A DNA stretch of 64,000 nt from Alphaproteobacteria bacterium. GTDB lineage: Bacteria; Pseudomonadota; Alphaproteobacteria; Caulobacterales; Caulobacteraceae. The stretch lies in contig JAHJME010000017.1 of the NCBI GenBank assembly GCA_018821435.1, positions 1 through 64,000 of the forward strand, in the 5' to 3' direction. A program made the translations under genes and the position numbers. Below, one piece after another: positions 32,767 to 41,009 of this stretch (position 1 is its first letter; each line of letters starts with the position of its first letter). Under the pieces are notes generated by a model that had not been told where the DNA came from, ran no database searches, and worked only from the letters and a program-made list of their open reading frames with translations.

Positions 32767-34095
32767 CTACTCGTCGTCCATCTCGGCCTTGGTGAGCGGC
32801 TTGAAATCGGCGCGGCGGTATTCGCGGCCGCGCTTCACGGTGAATTCCAGGGTCTTGAGGTTGGCGATATCGGCGGTGGGGTCCTTGGCGACCACGATCA
32901 GGTTGGCCAGCTTGCCGACCTGGATCGAGCCCAGGTCGTCGGCCTGGCCGGCGGCGCGGGCGCCGTTCAGGGTGGCGGCGCGGATCACCTGAGCCGGCGG
33001 CATCCCCAGCTTCACCAGGGCGGCCAGTTCGTGGTGCAGGGTCGGCCAGGGGTCGGTGTAGGGCGCGACCCAGTCGGTGCCGGTGCTGACCTCGACGCCG
33101 GCCTTCCAGGCCTGGAGCGTGAGCGCGTCGGACATGGCGCCGGTGCAGAGCGGCTTGCGCGCTTTGGGGTTCTTGGCCGCCTCGGCCTCGATGTGGGCGT
33201 AGATGCTGGTGGTGGCGTCCAGCATCGTCCCCTGGTCCTTCATCTGGGTCAGCAGCAGGGCGACCACCGGATTGTCGGCCTTGAGGAACGGCGCCGGATC
33301 CATGGGCGTGCGCGACTGGTAGGTCTGGGGCGTGCCCAGCACCTGATGGCCCAGGGAGCAGGCGTGGGACATGACGTCGGGCCGGGCGGCGATCACCTCG
33401 GCGGGGGTGGCCGGATAGACGGCGGTATGGGCCCAGACCCGCAGGCCCTGGCGGTGGGCCTCGGCGGCGATCTTCTTCACCAGGTCGGCAGGCAGGTTCG
33501 CGTAGATCTTGATCGCCGTGGCCGAGGTTCCGCGGGCCAGGGTGACGGCCTCGCGCAGGTCGGTGGTTTCGTCGATGGACTGCATCCAGGGCGTCTTTCC
33601 CGGGGTGAAGCCGTAGCTGACGGCGATGGTGCGCGGGTCGGCGAAGAACGAGGGGCCGGCCATCAGGGCGGCGTAATAGACGTCCGGCGCGGCGATCTCG
33701 CCCTTGCGGCTGGCGCGGGTCAGTTCGGCCACCGAGCGCAGGTCGTCGGCCATGTCGCGGATCGCGGTGACGCCGCCATAGAGGTCGCGGCGCAGGCTGG
33801 CCTCGGCCTGGACGCGGTTGGGCGGGGTGGCCAGGTGCTCGTGGCTGTCGATCAGACCGGGCAGCAGGTACTTGCCGGTGAGGTCCACGACACGGGCGCC
33901 GGCGGGCGCGGGCAGGCGGTCGTTCGGCTGGACGTCCTTGATCCGCTCGCCGTCCACCAGCACGGACATGCCGGGCCGGCCGGGCGACCCCGTGCCGTCG
34001 ATCAGCGTGGCGTTGCGATAGAGCACGGTCTGGGCCGCGGCCGGACCGGCCAGCGACAGGATGGCGGCGAACCCCGCCAGCACGGATCGGATCAT
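32767..34095 (-). CDS. periplasmic amidohydrolase (imidazolonepropionase-like)
   Basis: 442 residues with a signal peptide ending AAAQ-TV. Amidohydrolase motifs: LLPGLIDSHEHL near residue 80 (HxH), TAIKIYANLP near 190 (metal-bridging Lys), VWAHTAVYP near 220 and MSHACSLGH near 240 (His ligands) and STGTDWVAPYTDPW near 345 (Asp). An intact metal site makes it a likely active hydrolase acting on cyclic amides or peptides in the periplasm; substrate unknown. It is 77 bp upstream of the M19 gene on the same strand, so both may process the same kind of peptide. Confidence 0.85.
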   Translation of the reverse strand: MIRSVLAGFAAILSLAGPAAAQTVLYRNATLIDGTGSPGRPGMSVLVDGERIKDVQPNDRLPAPAGARVVDLTGKYLLPGLIDSHEHLATPPNRVQAEASLRRDLYGGVTAIRDMADDLRSVAELTRASRKGEIAAPDVYYAALMAGPSFFADPRTIAVSYGFTPGKTPWMQSIDETTDLREAVTLARGTSATAIKIYANLPADLVKKIAAEAHRQGLRVWAHTAVYPATPAEVIAARPDVMSHACSLGHQVLGTPQTYQSRTPMDPAPFLKADNPVVALLLTQMKDQGTMLDATTSIYAHIEAEAAKNPKARKPLCTGAMSDALTLQAWKAGVEVSTGTDWVAPYTDPWPTLHHELAALVKLGMPPAQVIRAATLNGARAAGQADDLGSIQVGKLANLIVVAKDPTADIANLKTLEFTVKRGREYRRADFKPLTKAEMDDE

Positions 34096-34195
34096 ACGCC
34101 CCTCGCCCCAACTGCGTGGTCAGGGTTAGGGCGCGGGCGGTTGCGTCGCAATGGGCAAAGGATGGGGCAAAGGGCGGCGGACAATGGTCGGCGGG

Positions 34196-34429
34196 TCAGC
34201 CCTTGCACTGGTCCTCGGGCTGGTACTGGAACTCGGCGGCGGTGCGCCAGCAGGCGGCGGTCGCGCGTTCGTTGGTCCAGGCGTAGGCGAGATAGGCGCA
34301 CATCACCGCGAGGGCGACGCTGACCATCGTCATGACGCGGACCGCGACGACCGTGCGATCAGGCTTGGGGCGGCCGCTCGACATGCCCAGGCTTTGGCCG
34401 ATGCGGCGGCCCAGGGCAAGGGCGGGCAT
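34196..34429 (-). CDS. small single-pass membrane protein
   Basis: 77 residues: a basic N-terminus (MPALALGRRIGQSLG...RPKPDR), one membrane helix (VMTMVSVALAVMCAYLAYAW) and a short tail with two cysteines (ACWRTAAEF, EDQCKG), likely periplasmic. No family recognised. It starts 3 bp after the 65-aa gene at 34433 on the same strand. Confidence 0.55.
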   Translation of the reverse strand: MPALALGRRIGQSLGMSSGRPKPDRTVVAVRVMTMVSVALAVMCAYLAYAWTNERATAACWRTAAEFQYQPEDQCKG

Positions 34430-34432
34430 GCG

Positions 34433-34630
34433 TCAGGCGGCGTCGGTGACGCGGCTGAGGGCGCCCACCTGACGGTCGCCCTGCCAGATGACCACCTCGA
34501 CGGCGCTCTGATGATCGGCGAGCACCCGGCGGGCGCGGACGAGGGCTTCGTCGTCGCCGGGACACTCGAAGGTCTCGAACGCCGAGGACGAGCCGTCTGG
34601 CCGGCAGGGGTAGAAGGTGAAGAGCGGCAC
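34433..34630 (-). CDS. small conserved hypothetical protein
   Basis: 65 residues from GTG 34630, chosen because GGGAGG stands seven bases upstream; the product begins MPLFTFYPCRPDGSSSAFET. An ATG at 34663 would include that ribosome binding site in the coding sequence. The fold appears alpha/beta (ALVRARRVLADHQSAVEVVIW). Function unknown. Forms a two-gene unit with the membrane protein gene ending at 34196. Confidence 0.6.
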   Translation of the reverse strand: MPLFTFYPCRPDGSSSAFETFECPGDDEALVRARRVLADHQSAVEVVIWQGDRQVGALSRVTDAA

Positions 34631-34702
34631 GCTGGAACCTCCCGCAAGAGCGTCACAATACACTCTTCGCTGGAAAGTTGAGTCCGGTAGCCGACGGTTC
34701 GC

Positions 34703-35107
34703 TCAGGACGCGACTCCGCCCTTGCGGTCGAGGGCGGCGGAGAGCCGGGCCATGGCGCGAGTCAGCTGGACCCGCAGCTCGTTGGCGGTGACGAGGACGG
34801 GGGCCGAGACCCCCCAGAAGATCATCAGCGCCACCACCGAGCCCGGCGGTGCGACGCCGTCGGGCGCCAGGAACAGGCTGAAGCCCAGGATTCCGCCGGC
34901 CAGCATCACCAGCGCGCCGCAGAGCGGGCCACGGACCAGGCCGGCGACCAGGACCGCGGCGACGTACAGCATGAACGGCGAAAGACCGCCCAGCCTCGGC
35001 CCCAGGGCCGCCCGCGCCAAGGTGGCGAGACCCGCGAGCAACGCGGCGACGACGATGGTGATCAGCACCTGGAGCGCGATCTGTCCCGGGCGTTTGCGGG
35101 TGTCCAT
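34703..35107 (-). CDS. membrane protein resembling the DUF4118 sensor domain
   Basis: 134 residues from ATG 35107. Four membrane helices: LQVLITIVVAALLAGLATLA, LSPFMLYVAAVLVAGLV, GALVMLAGGILGFSLFL and VVALMIFWGVSAPVLV, followed by a short basic amphipathic tail. The pattern resembles the DUF4118 four-helix domain found in front of histidine kinases (compare the kinase at 39701-40714), but no kinase follows. It could be an orphan sensor-domain remnant. Confidence 0.55.
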   Translation of the reverse strand: MDTRKRPGQIALQVLITIVVAALLAGLATLARAALGPRLGGLSPFMLYVAAVLVAGLVRGPLCGALVMLAGGILGFSLFLAPDGVAPPGSVVALMIFWGVSAPVLVTANELRVQLTRAMARLSAALDRKGGVAS

Positions 35108-35298
35108 GACAGGAGCTTTGGCGAACGAAGGCGGGCAAGGCAACCGCCTTCCCCGTTGACGCGAGAGCCGCGTCGGATCGGCGGCGCCCTGCCGCCGAGA
35201 CCGGGGCCGGGCCGGGTCCGACCACCCACGAAGGCCGCCAGCGGGAGGTCGCATGGGGGCGATACCCCCACTCGCGCGGCCTACACGGAGCCGTGGAT

Positions 35299-35317
35299 GG
35301 CCGGGCCGAGCCCGGCC
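35299..35317 (-). terminator. perfect GC hairpin downstream of the 35332-35796 gene
   Basis: GGCCGGGC-cga-GCCCGGCC, 15 bp after the stop codon of the minus-strand gene ending at 35332. No U-run follows, so it is only a possible terminator. Confidence 0.35.
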
Positions 35318-35331
35318 CCGGACACGCTTTT

Positions 35332-35796
35332 CTAGAAGCCGGTCGGCGCGACGGGCTGGGTCGGAGCGGCGGGCGCGGCCGGGACCGCGTCGCAGCTCTT
35401 ACCCGAGTAGAGGCCGGCCAACAGCGCCTTGCGGGTGGTCGCGGTCTGGATGGTCTGCTGCGCCTGGACCTGCGCCTGGTCGGCGCGCTGCTTGGCCATG
35501 CTGACCATGTTGTTGGCGAACATGCCCGCGCCGGGGACGCGGCCCAGCACGCCGGTGCGCATCAGACCCTGCATCGCGACGCTGGAGGCGACGCTGGCGC
35601 CTTGCGCCGAGCCGTTGGCCTTGGAGGCCTGGGCGTTGGCGTCGGCCATCAGCTGGTCCATCCGCGCGCCCTCGGTGGCGATGGCGGCGCAGTCCATCGA
35701 GGCGTCGCCCGGATAGCTGATCTGAAGCGCCTGAGCGGACGCCTGGCCCGCGAAGAGCGCGGCCGCGGCCACACCGATGATGAAGATCTTTTGCAT
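35332..35796 (-). CDS. hypothetical secreted protein
   Basis: 154 residues from ATG 35796: signal peptide MQKIFIIGVAAAALFAGQASA, then a mostly helical mature chain (GARMDQLMADANAQASKAN, VSMAKQRADQAQVQAQQTIQ) with a cysteine at DASMDCAAIA and one near the end (GKSCDA). The C-terminus is Pro/Ala-rich. Family unknown to me. Monocistronic by spacing. Confidence 0.65.
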   Translation of the reverse strand: MQKIFIIGVAAAALFAGQASAQALQISYPGDASMDCAAIATEGARMDQLMADANAQASKANGSAQGASVASSVAMQGLMRTGVLGRVPGAGMFANNMVSMAKQRADQAQVQAQQTIQTATTRKALLAGLYSGKSCDAVPAAPAAPTQPVAPTGF

Positions 35797-35878
35797 GATT
35801 GCCCCCATGGAAACGCTTTATGTTTCCAAGGGTAAGGCGTGGATTGCGGCGCGGCCTCCCCCGATTGGGGGTGTAGGA

Positions 35879-37708
35879 TCAGCGTTCGGCGACCAGCTTG
35901 GCCAGCGCGTCGGGATGGGTGAATTGCGGCAGCACCCCGGCCCCGTCCAGCCGCACCGAACGTAGGCTGGAGAGGTTCAGCCAGGCCAGGTCCGCATGGC
36001 CGGCAAGGCCGGACGAGAACGCCGCCGTCCACGTCGCGGCGCCCTCCACCTTCGGCGGCCGCCAGCCGTTGGCGTAGGCCGCGTGCTCGGCGGCGAACCC
36101 CCAGACCGAACGGGCGCACAGCGCCTGGATGTCGCGGATCAGGAAGGCGCGAACTGCCGGGTCCGTCAGGGTCTCGGCGTCCAGCGGCAGGTCGCTGAAC
36201 ACCTTGTCGAGGATCTGTTCCAGCGTCGAGGTGGTGGCCTGCCGGCGCAGGAACTCGGCGAAGGCCACCACCAGGTCCGGGTTGCGCAGGAGATGGCGCT
36301 GGACGCCAGCCACCAGGGTGGGCCGGTCGTCGGCGAGGTGGATCGGCTGGTGCGGATTCAGCAGGACCCCATGGCTGAGCAGCGCCGGATAGTCGCTGGC
36401 GAACCGCATCGCCACCGGAATGCCGGTGTCGCGGGCCAGGATCCGCACCTGGCGCAGGCGTAGGCGGTCGATCACCGCGGCGATGTCGGCGGCGCCTGTC
36501 TGTACGTAGTCGCCGACGGCGGGGTCGGAGAGGCCGAAGCCCGGGCGCTGGATCACGATGGGGCGCAGGCCCGCGTCGATCAGGCTGCGGCGGAATCCGT
36601 CGGGGATGCGCCGGCCGGCGGCCGCGCCGTGGAACACGATCACCGGCTCGCCGTCGTAGGGGCCGTAGTCGATCAGCGCGACGCGCCGGGCGCCGTCCAT
36701 CGCGGCGACGATCCGCAGGCGCCCGCCGCCATCCTCCTCGCCCATCAGCGGCTCCGCCGCCGAGGTCACGGCCACCAGTTCGCGGGCCTCGACCAGCAGC
36801 CGGGCCAGATCCTTGGCGCCCTTGGCTCCGGTCTTCTGGAGCGCGGACTTCATGTGCGTCTTGACGGTCTCGGCGCTGAGGCCCAGCGCCTGGGCGGCCT
36901 CCGGCGCCGTGGCGCCATGGGCGATCAGGGTGGCGGCGCGGGCCTCGGCGGGGGTCAGGCCGAAGGCGCTTTCGGCCAGGGCTTCATCGCCGTCGGCCTG
37001 GTCGCCGGCCACGCACATGATGGCGATCAGGCGGGCGATCAGTTCGGGTGTCCGGCGCACGCCGGCCTTGGCGTTGATGCGGCGGAGCGCATCGCGGGCG
37101 GTCTCGCGGCCGACACCGGCGTCGGCGGCGGCCACGTCGAGATTTGGGGCGAACAGCAGCGCTTCGGCCAGGCGGGCTTCCAGCGCCGTGAGATCCAGGG
37201 CGCGGGCCGCGCGGCGGGCCAGTTCGGACGAACGGGACGGCGCGCTGACCACCACCACCAGCCGCTCCGGCCCGTCATGCAGCGCGCGGGCGGCCTCCGG
37301 CCCCAGTGGCCAGCGCGCGGCGGCGGCGGCGTCGCCGACCCAGGCGGTGAAGGCGGCCCCGCCGGCGCCTTCGACCAGCCCCACAACGGGACCTTCGCGC
37401 AGGGCGCGTTTCAGAAGGGGACGCAGGTCGCCCGACTCGGGGAACAGCGCCAGGTAGCCGTCGTCGGCGAAACAGACTTGGCCACGCGCGCCCATGACCG
37501 CCACGGCCAGGGCGCGGCGATCGGCGATGGCCCCGCCGATCTGCGGCAGGGCGTTGGCGGCGGCGGCGAAGTCCTCACGCGCGTGGCCGCTGTCGGCCAG
37601 GACCGCGTCCTCCACGGCTTCCCAGGAGTCCAGCAACAGCTCCACCGGCGCCCCGGCGGGGGCGCGGGCGCGAAGCAGATCGGACAATCTGGCGATCTTG
37701 GTCGGCAT
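35879..37708 (-). CDS. fusion of two LuxR-type HTH units and an alpha/beta-hydrolase domain
   Basis: 609 residues from ATG 37708 with GGAG five bases upstream (a farther ATG at 37819 is less likely). Residues 1-165 resemble a sensor domain; 173-230 a degenerate LuxR-like unit; 249-307 a clear LuxR HTH (GLTPAEARAATLIAHGATAP, GLSAETVKTHMKSAL). Residues 330-609 form an alpha/beta hydrolase: PVIVFHGAAAGRR (HG oxyanion motif), RPGFGLSD, ILARDTGIPVAMRFASDYP where the nucleophile-elbow position is Asp427 instead of Ser, and a C-terminal His598 (QFTHPDALAKL). It may be a ligand-sensing regulator or a hydrolase-regulated transcription factor. It faces away from the HWE kinase gene. Confidence 0.8.
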   Translation of the reverse strand: MPTKIARLSDLLRARAPAGAPVELLLDSWEAVEDAVLADSGHAREDFAAAANALPQIGGAIADRRALAVAVMGARGQVCFADDGYLALFPESGDLRPLLKRALREGPVVGLVEGAGGAAFTAWVGDAAAAARWPLGPEAARALHDGPERLVVVVSAPSRSSELARRAARALDLTALEARLAEALLFAPNLDVAAADAGVGRETARDALRRINAKAGVRRTPELIARLIAIMCVAGDQADGDEALAESAFGLTPAEARAATLIAHGATAPEAAQALGLSAETVKTHMKSALQKTGAKGAKDLARLLVEARELVAVTSAAEPLMGEEDGGGRLRIVAAMDGARRVALIDYGPYDGEPVIVFHGAAAGRRIPDGFRRSLIDAGLRPIVIQRPGFGLSDPAVGDYVQTGAADIAAVIDRLRLRQVRILARDTGIPVAMRFASDYPALLSHGVLLNPHQPIHLADDRPTLVAGVQRHLLRNPDLVVAFAEFLRRQATTSTLEQILDKVFSDLPLDAETLTDPAVRAFLIRDIQALCARSVWGFAAEHAAYANGWRPPKVEGAATWTAAFSSGLAGHADLAWLNLSSLRSVRLDGAGVLPQFTHPDALAKLVAER

Positions 37709-37919
37709 GAGGCTCCGAGGGATACGCACCGGTCGCGCACCCAGTTGCAAGGTTCGTTGAACGCGCCCGTTGCAATCGTCGCGCCAGGACGGCGCCGGGG
37801 TCAGGAGCTCGACATTCAATGAATCCTGTTACGCGAGTTAATGCATGCGGCGGTTGCATATTCGCTTTGACTTCGACGCCTTCCGGATAACTGTCTGAGG
37901 CGGTCTGAGTCGGGGGCCA

Positions 37920-39062
37920 ATGCCGCAACATCACCATCCGATCTTTACCGCTCTATCCCGGCTGGCCGCCGTCTTCGGGGCCGGGTCGGGGCCGACCGCG
38001 CTGGCGGCGTCGCGCTGGCGCGGCGAGTGGATCCGGCCGTCATGCCTGGCCGGGCTCGAGGCCGGCGGCGTCGGCTATTGGGAGCTCGACCTGCCGGGGA
38101 TGACCCTGGAGGTGTCGGGCCAGGGCAAGCGCCTGCTGGGCCGCAACGCCGACGCTCCGTTCGGCCTGGCCGATCTGGCAGCCCTGCTGCCGGCCGGAGA
38201 CGACCGTCTGACCCTGGCCGTCGCCGACGGCGGCGCCTACGCCGAGGATTTCCGCCTGCCGGCGCTGAACGATGACGGCCGCTGGGTCTGCATCCGCGGG
38301 CGGCTGGTCGGCGGCGAGGGGGGCGAACGCCAGCGAATGGCCGGGGTCATCCTGGACATCACGGAACGGCAGGAAGCCGTCGCCCACGTGGTCGACAGCG
38401 ACCGGCGCCAGCGGCTGCTGATCGACGAGTTGAACCACCGGGTGAAGAACACCCTGGCCGCCGTACAGTCGATCTCGCGCCAGTCGGCCAAGCGGGCGGG
38501 GTCGCTGGACGACTTCCGCGAGCTGTTCGAGGCCCGGCTGATCGCCCTTTCGCAGACCCACAATGCCCTGACCCGCCAGTCGTGGGAGCGGGCGCACCTG
38601 GACGAACTGCTGGGCCAGCAGCTAGGCCCCTATCCGTCGGAACAGGTGCGGCTGGACGGCCCGGCCGTGGACCTGGCGCCGCGCGAGGCGCTGGCGCTTG
38701 GGATGGTGTTCCACGAACTGGCCACCAACGCGGCCAAGTACGGCGCGCTGTCGACGCCGGACGGGCGCGTGCGGGTCAGCTGGGACGTGATCCCCGGCGG
38801 CGTGGGCGCGGAGCTGCTGATGGACTGGGCCGAGAGCGGCGGCCCGCCGGTGACGGCCCCGGCCCGGCGCGGGTTCGGCATCCGCATGATCCAGGGCTCG
38901 GTGATGGGCGAACTGGGCGGAAGCGCGGACCTCGGGTTCGAGCCGGACGGCTTCCGGGCCAAGCTTTCCATCCCCCTCGATTTCGGCCGCGACGGCGTCG
39001 GCGATGAACCGAACATGAAGCCAGGGGTTCAGCACGGGTTCAGCGCCGCTCGCGCCAAATGA
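37920..39062 (+). CDS. HWE-family sensor histidine kinase with PAS domain
   Basis: 380 residues, soluble. A PAS-like domain (about 45-150; [11 protein letters not shown] ... [10 protein letters not shown]) is followed by the HWE dimerisation/phosphoacceptor region [19 protein letters not shown] with His173, the WE motif ([11 protein letters not shown]), and an ATPase domain with N-box [11 protein letters not shown] (265-275) and G-box [12 protein letters not shown] kinases signal light, stress or stationary phase in alphaproteobacteria, often to PhyR-type regulators. No cognate regulator is adjacent. Divergently transcribed from the LuxR-hydrolase gene across 211 bp. Confidence 0.9.
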   Translation: MPQHHHPIFTALSRLAAVFGAGSGPTALAASRWRGEWIRPSCLAGLEAGGVGYWELDLPGMTLEVSGQGKRLLGRNADAPFGLADLAALLPAGDDRLTLAVADGGAYAEDFRLPALNDDGRWVCIRGRLVGGEGGERQRMAGVILDITERQEAVAHVVDSDRRQRLLIDELNHRVKNTLAAVQSISRQSAKRAGSLDDFRELFEARLIALSQTHNALTRQSWERAHLDELLGQQLGPYPSEQVRLDGPAVDLAPREALALGMVFHELATNAAKYGALSTPDGRVRVSWDVIPGGVGAELLMDWAESGGPPVTAPARRGFGIRMIQGSVMGELGGSADLGFEPDGFRAKLSIPLDFGRDGVGDEPNMKPGVQHGFSAARAK

Positions 39063-39094
39063 GCGCGATGGAACACGCCAAACGAGGAACTGTG

Positions 39095-39634
39095 ATGAAA
39101 CACCTTCTCTACGCCGCCGTCGCCATCGCGACCGTCGCGGCGCCGATGGCCGCTTCGGCCCAGCCCGGCTACCAGCAAGACCGCCGCGAGGATCGCCGCG
39201 AGCTGAAGCAAGACCGACGCGAACTGCGGGAAGACCGCCGTGACGCCCGCCGCGACGGCGTGGTCACCGGCCGCGAACAGCGCGAGCTGGGCCGCGACCG
39301 GGCCGAGGTCCGCCAGAGCCAGCGCGAGGTCCGCTACAACCGCGCCCGGGCCGAGACCTGGCGCAACCGGACCGAATGGCGCGACTATCGTGGCGCGCGC
39401 GCCGGTTACTGGTACGCCCCCGGCTATGGCTATCGCCCGGTGGTGCGCGGCCACAACTGGCGTCGCGGCGCTTACGTGCCGGCCGCCTACCGCAGCTATT
39501 ACGTCCAGGACCCCTACTACTACGGCCTGAACGCCCCGCCGCGCGGTTACCGCTGGGTCTATGCCGACGGCAACTTCGTGATGATGGCGCTGGCTACCGG
39601 CCTGATCGCCAGCGTGGTCGCCAACGCCTACTAG
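39095..39634 (+). CDS. RcnB-family periplasmic protein
   Basis: 179 residues from ATG 39095 with GAGGAA upstream. Signal peptide [22 protein letters not shown]. Then a highly charged Arg/Asp/Glu coiled-coil-like region with repeats of (K/R)xDRRELxxDRRD, an aromatic Tyr-rich middle ([19 protein letters not shown]), and the typical RcnB-like C-terminus [22 protein letters not shown]. RcnB in enterobacteria is a periplasmic nickel/cobalt homeostasis protein; here a general envelope role is equally likely. Confidence 0.85.
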   Translation: MKHLLYAAVAIATVAAPMAASAQPGYQQDRREDRRELKQDRRELREDRRDARRDGVVTGREQRELGRDRAEVRQSQREVRYNRARAETWRNRTEWRDYRGARAGYWYAPGYGYRPVVRGHNWRRGAYVPAAYRSYYVQDPYYYGLNAPPRGYRWVYADGNFVMMALATGLIASVVANAY

Positions 39635-39662
39635 GGCGCAGCACACCTGAGATATGCGAGAG

Positions 39663-39691
39663 CGGGGGGCGGGACACCGTCCCCCGTTTTT
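39663..39691 (+). terminator. intrinsic terminator after the RcnB-like gene
   Basis: CGGGGG (39663-39668), loop, CCCCCG (39681-39686), then TTTTTC. It lies 29 bp after the stop codon and 10 bp before the 3' end of the convergent kinase-like gene. Confidence 0.85.
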
Positions 39692-39700
39692 CGTGCGCGT

Positions 39701-40714
39701 TTAATGAAGCGTGGAGGCGGCGGCGGCCCTGGGTCCGCCGTTGGCGCGGGGCATAGACAGGACCAGGGCCGAGCCCGCTCCATCGGCGCGAAGCGCCACG
39801 GCGGCGCCCAGCTGTTCGGTCATGGCGCGAAGCAGGTAGCCGTTCGTCACCGAGACCAGGGCGCCGTCCGTCTGGTCGTCCGCCTCGGAGATCGCCACCT
39901 CGGCCTGGCGGCCGCGGGCGTCGAAGCGGATGCGGAGCTGGCCGTTCACCCCGGCGTCGAACAGCGCGCCCAGGCATTCGGCCAAGGCCACGCCAAGGGA
40001 CGTCGCCTCCTCCAGTTCCAGCGTCAGGCCCGACGATTCCACCAGGACCCGGTCGGGCGACCGGTCGCGGGCGACGCAGACGGCGCGCGCCAGGGCGGCG
40101 GCGAAGGCGTCGAAGTCCACCGTCTCGTCCCCGCGCCCGCCCAGCTCGCGGTGGACGCGGGAAATCAGCAGGGTGCGCTCCATGGCGCGCTTCAGGCTGT
40201 CGGCGACCTGGGGCTCGGGCTCGCCCTTGGCCTGCAGGGCCAGGACGCCGGCGACCAGGCGCATGTGATGGCTCATCCGCTCGTTCAGCTCGCGGAACAG
40301 CCCGGCGTGGCTGTCGGCCACCGCCTGGGCGCGGCCCAGTTCGCGCGAGACGGTCTTCAGCGCGCCGGTCAGGCCGGTGATGACCACAATGGCCACGGCG
40401 CAGACGATGGTGAAGAAGCCCAGGGCGGCCAGGGTGGTGGGTGTGGCCTTGAACGCATAGACCGGCTCGACGAAGCACCAGAACGCCAGCGGCGCCGAGA
40501 CCAGGGCCGCCGCCACGGCGGGCCCCCGGCCGAACGCGTAGGCGGCCAGGATCACCACCGGGTAGAAGGCCGAATAGGCCAGGCCGCCGCCCAGGACGGA
40601 CTGAAACGGGAGACGGATCAGGAACGAGGTGGCCACCATGGCGGCAGTCCACACCCAGCGCATGACCACGGGGTCGCGGAGGGCCGGTGGCAAGCGCTCG
40701 GTAAGCCTCAACAT
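39701..40714 (-). CDS. DUF4118 membrane sensor kinase-like protein, degenerate HisKA_2/ATPase
   Basis: 337 residues from ATG 40714. Residues 20-115 hold four membrane helices with the DUF4118 pattern (SAFYPVVILAAYAFGRGPAVA). The next region aligns with HisKA_2 dimerisation helices, but where the HWE kinase at 37920 reads ELNHRVKN this one reads ELNERMSH, so the phosphoacceptor His is Glu144. The ATPase region lacks the N-box Asn (VALAECLGALFDAG), although GALVSVTNGYLLRAMTEQLG and GSALVLSMP are kept. It is probably a pseudokinase or phosphotransfer scaffold. Confidence 0.75.
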   Translation of the reverse strand: MLRLTERLPPALRDPVVMRWVWTAAMVATSFLIRLPFQSVLGGGLAYSAFYPVVILAAYAFGRGPAVAAALVSAPLAFWCFVEPVYAFKATPTTLAALGFFTIVCAVAIVVITGLTGALKTVSRELGRAQAVADSHAGLFRELNERMSHHMRLVAGVLALQAKGEPEPQVADSLKRAMERTLLISRVHRELGGRGDETVDFDAFAAALARAVCVARDRSPDRVLVESSGLTLELEEATSLGVALAECLGALFDAGVNGQLRIRFDARGRQAEVAISEADDQTDGALVSVTNGYLLRAMTEQLGAAVALRADGAGSALVLSMPRANGGPRAAAASTLH

Positions 40715-40776
40715 GCGCCTGGCTCTAGCACATGGCGGCCCGGCGTGCTTGACCATCGAGACACATAAGGTGGGCC

Positions 40777-40950
40777 ATGAACGACCGTGACGTCTATCTG
40801 AAGCTGGCCGCGATGGCCGAGGAGCTGATGGCGCTGTCCGAGCAGGCCGAGACGCTGGTCGGCCAGACCGGACTGCGCACGGCCGCCGGCACCGTCGCGG
40901 GCACCGCCAAGGCGATCTACGACCACGCATTGGGCGGGTCCGAGCATTAG
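40777..40950 (+). CDS. small helical protein, 57 aa
   Basis: ATG 40777 with AAGGTGG (40767-40773) upstream. The product MNDRDVYLKLAAMAEELMAL... is an amphipathic, mostly helical small protein ending HALGGSEH. It is divergent from the degenerate DUF4118 kinase gene, 62 bp away, so both could be controlled from the same short promoter region. No family recognised. Confidence 0.6.
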   Translation: MNDRDVYLKLAAMAEELMALSEQAETLVGQTGLRTAAGTVAGTAKAIYDHALGGSEH

Positions 40951-41009
40951 GCGCTGACGCCGGCGCGCGCGGGCTGGCTCTGGCGGAAATCGGCCGCTAG
41001 CTTCGCCGG

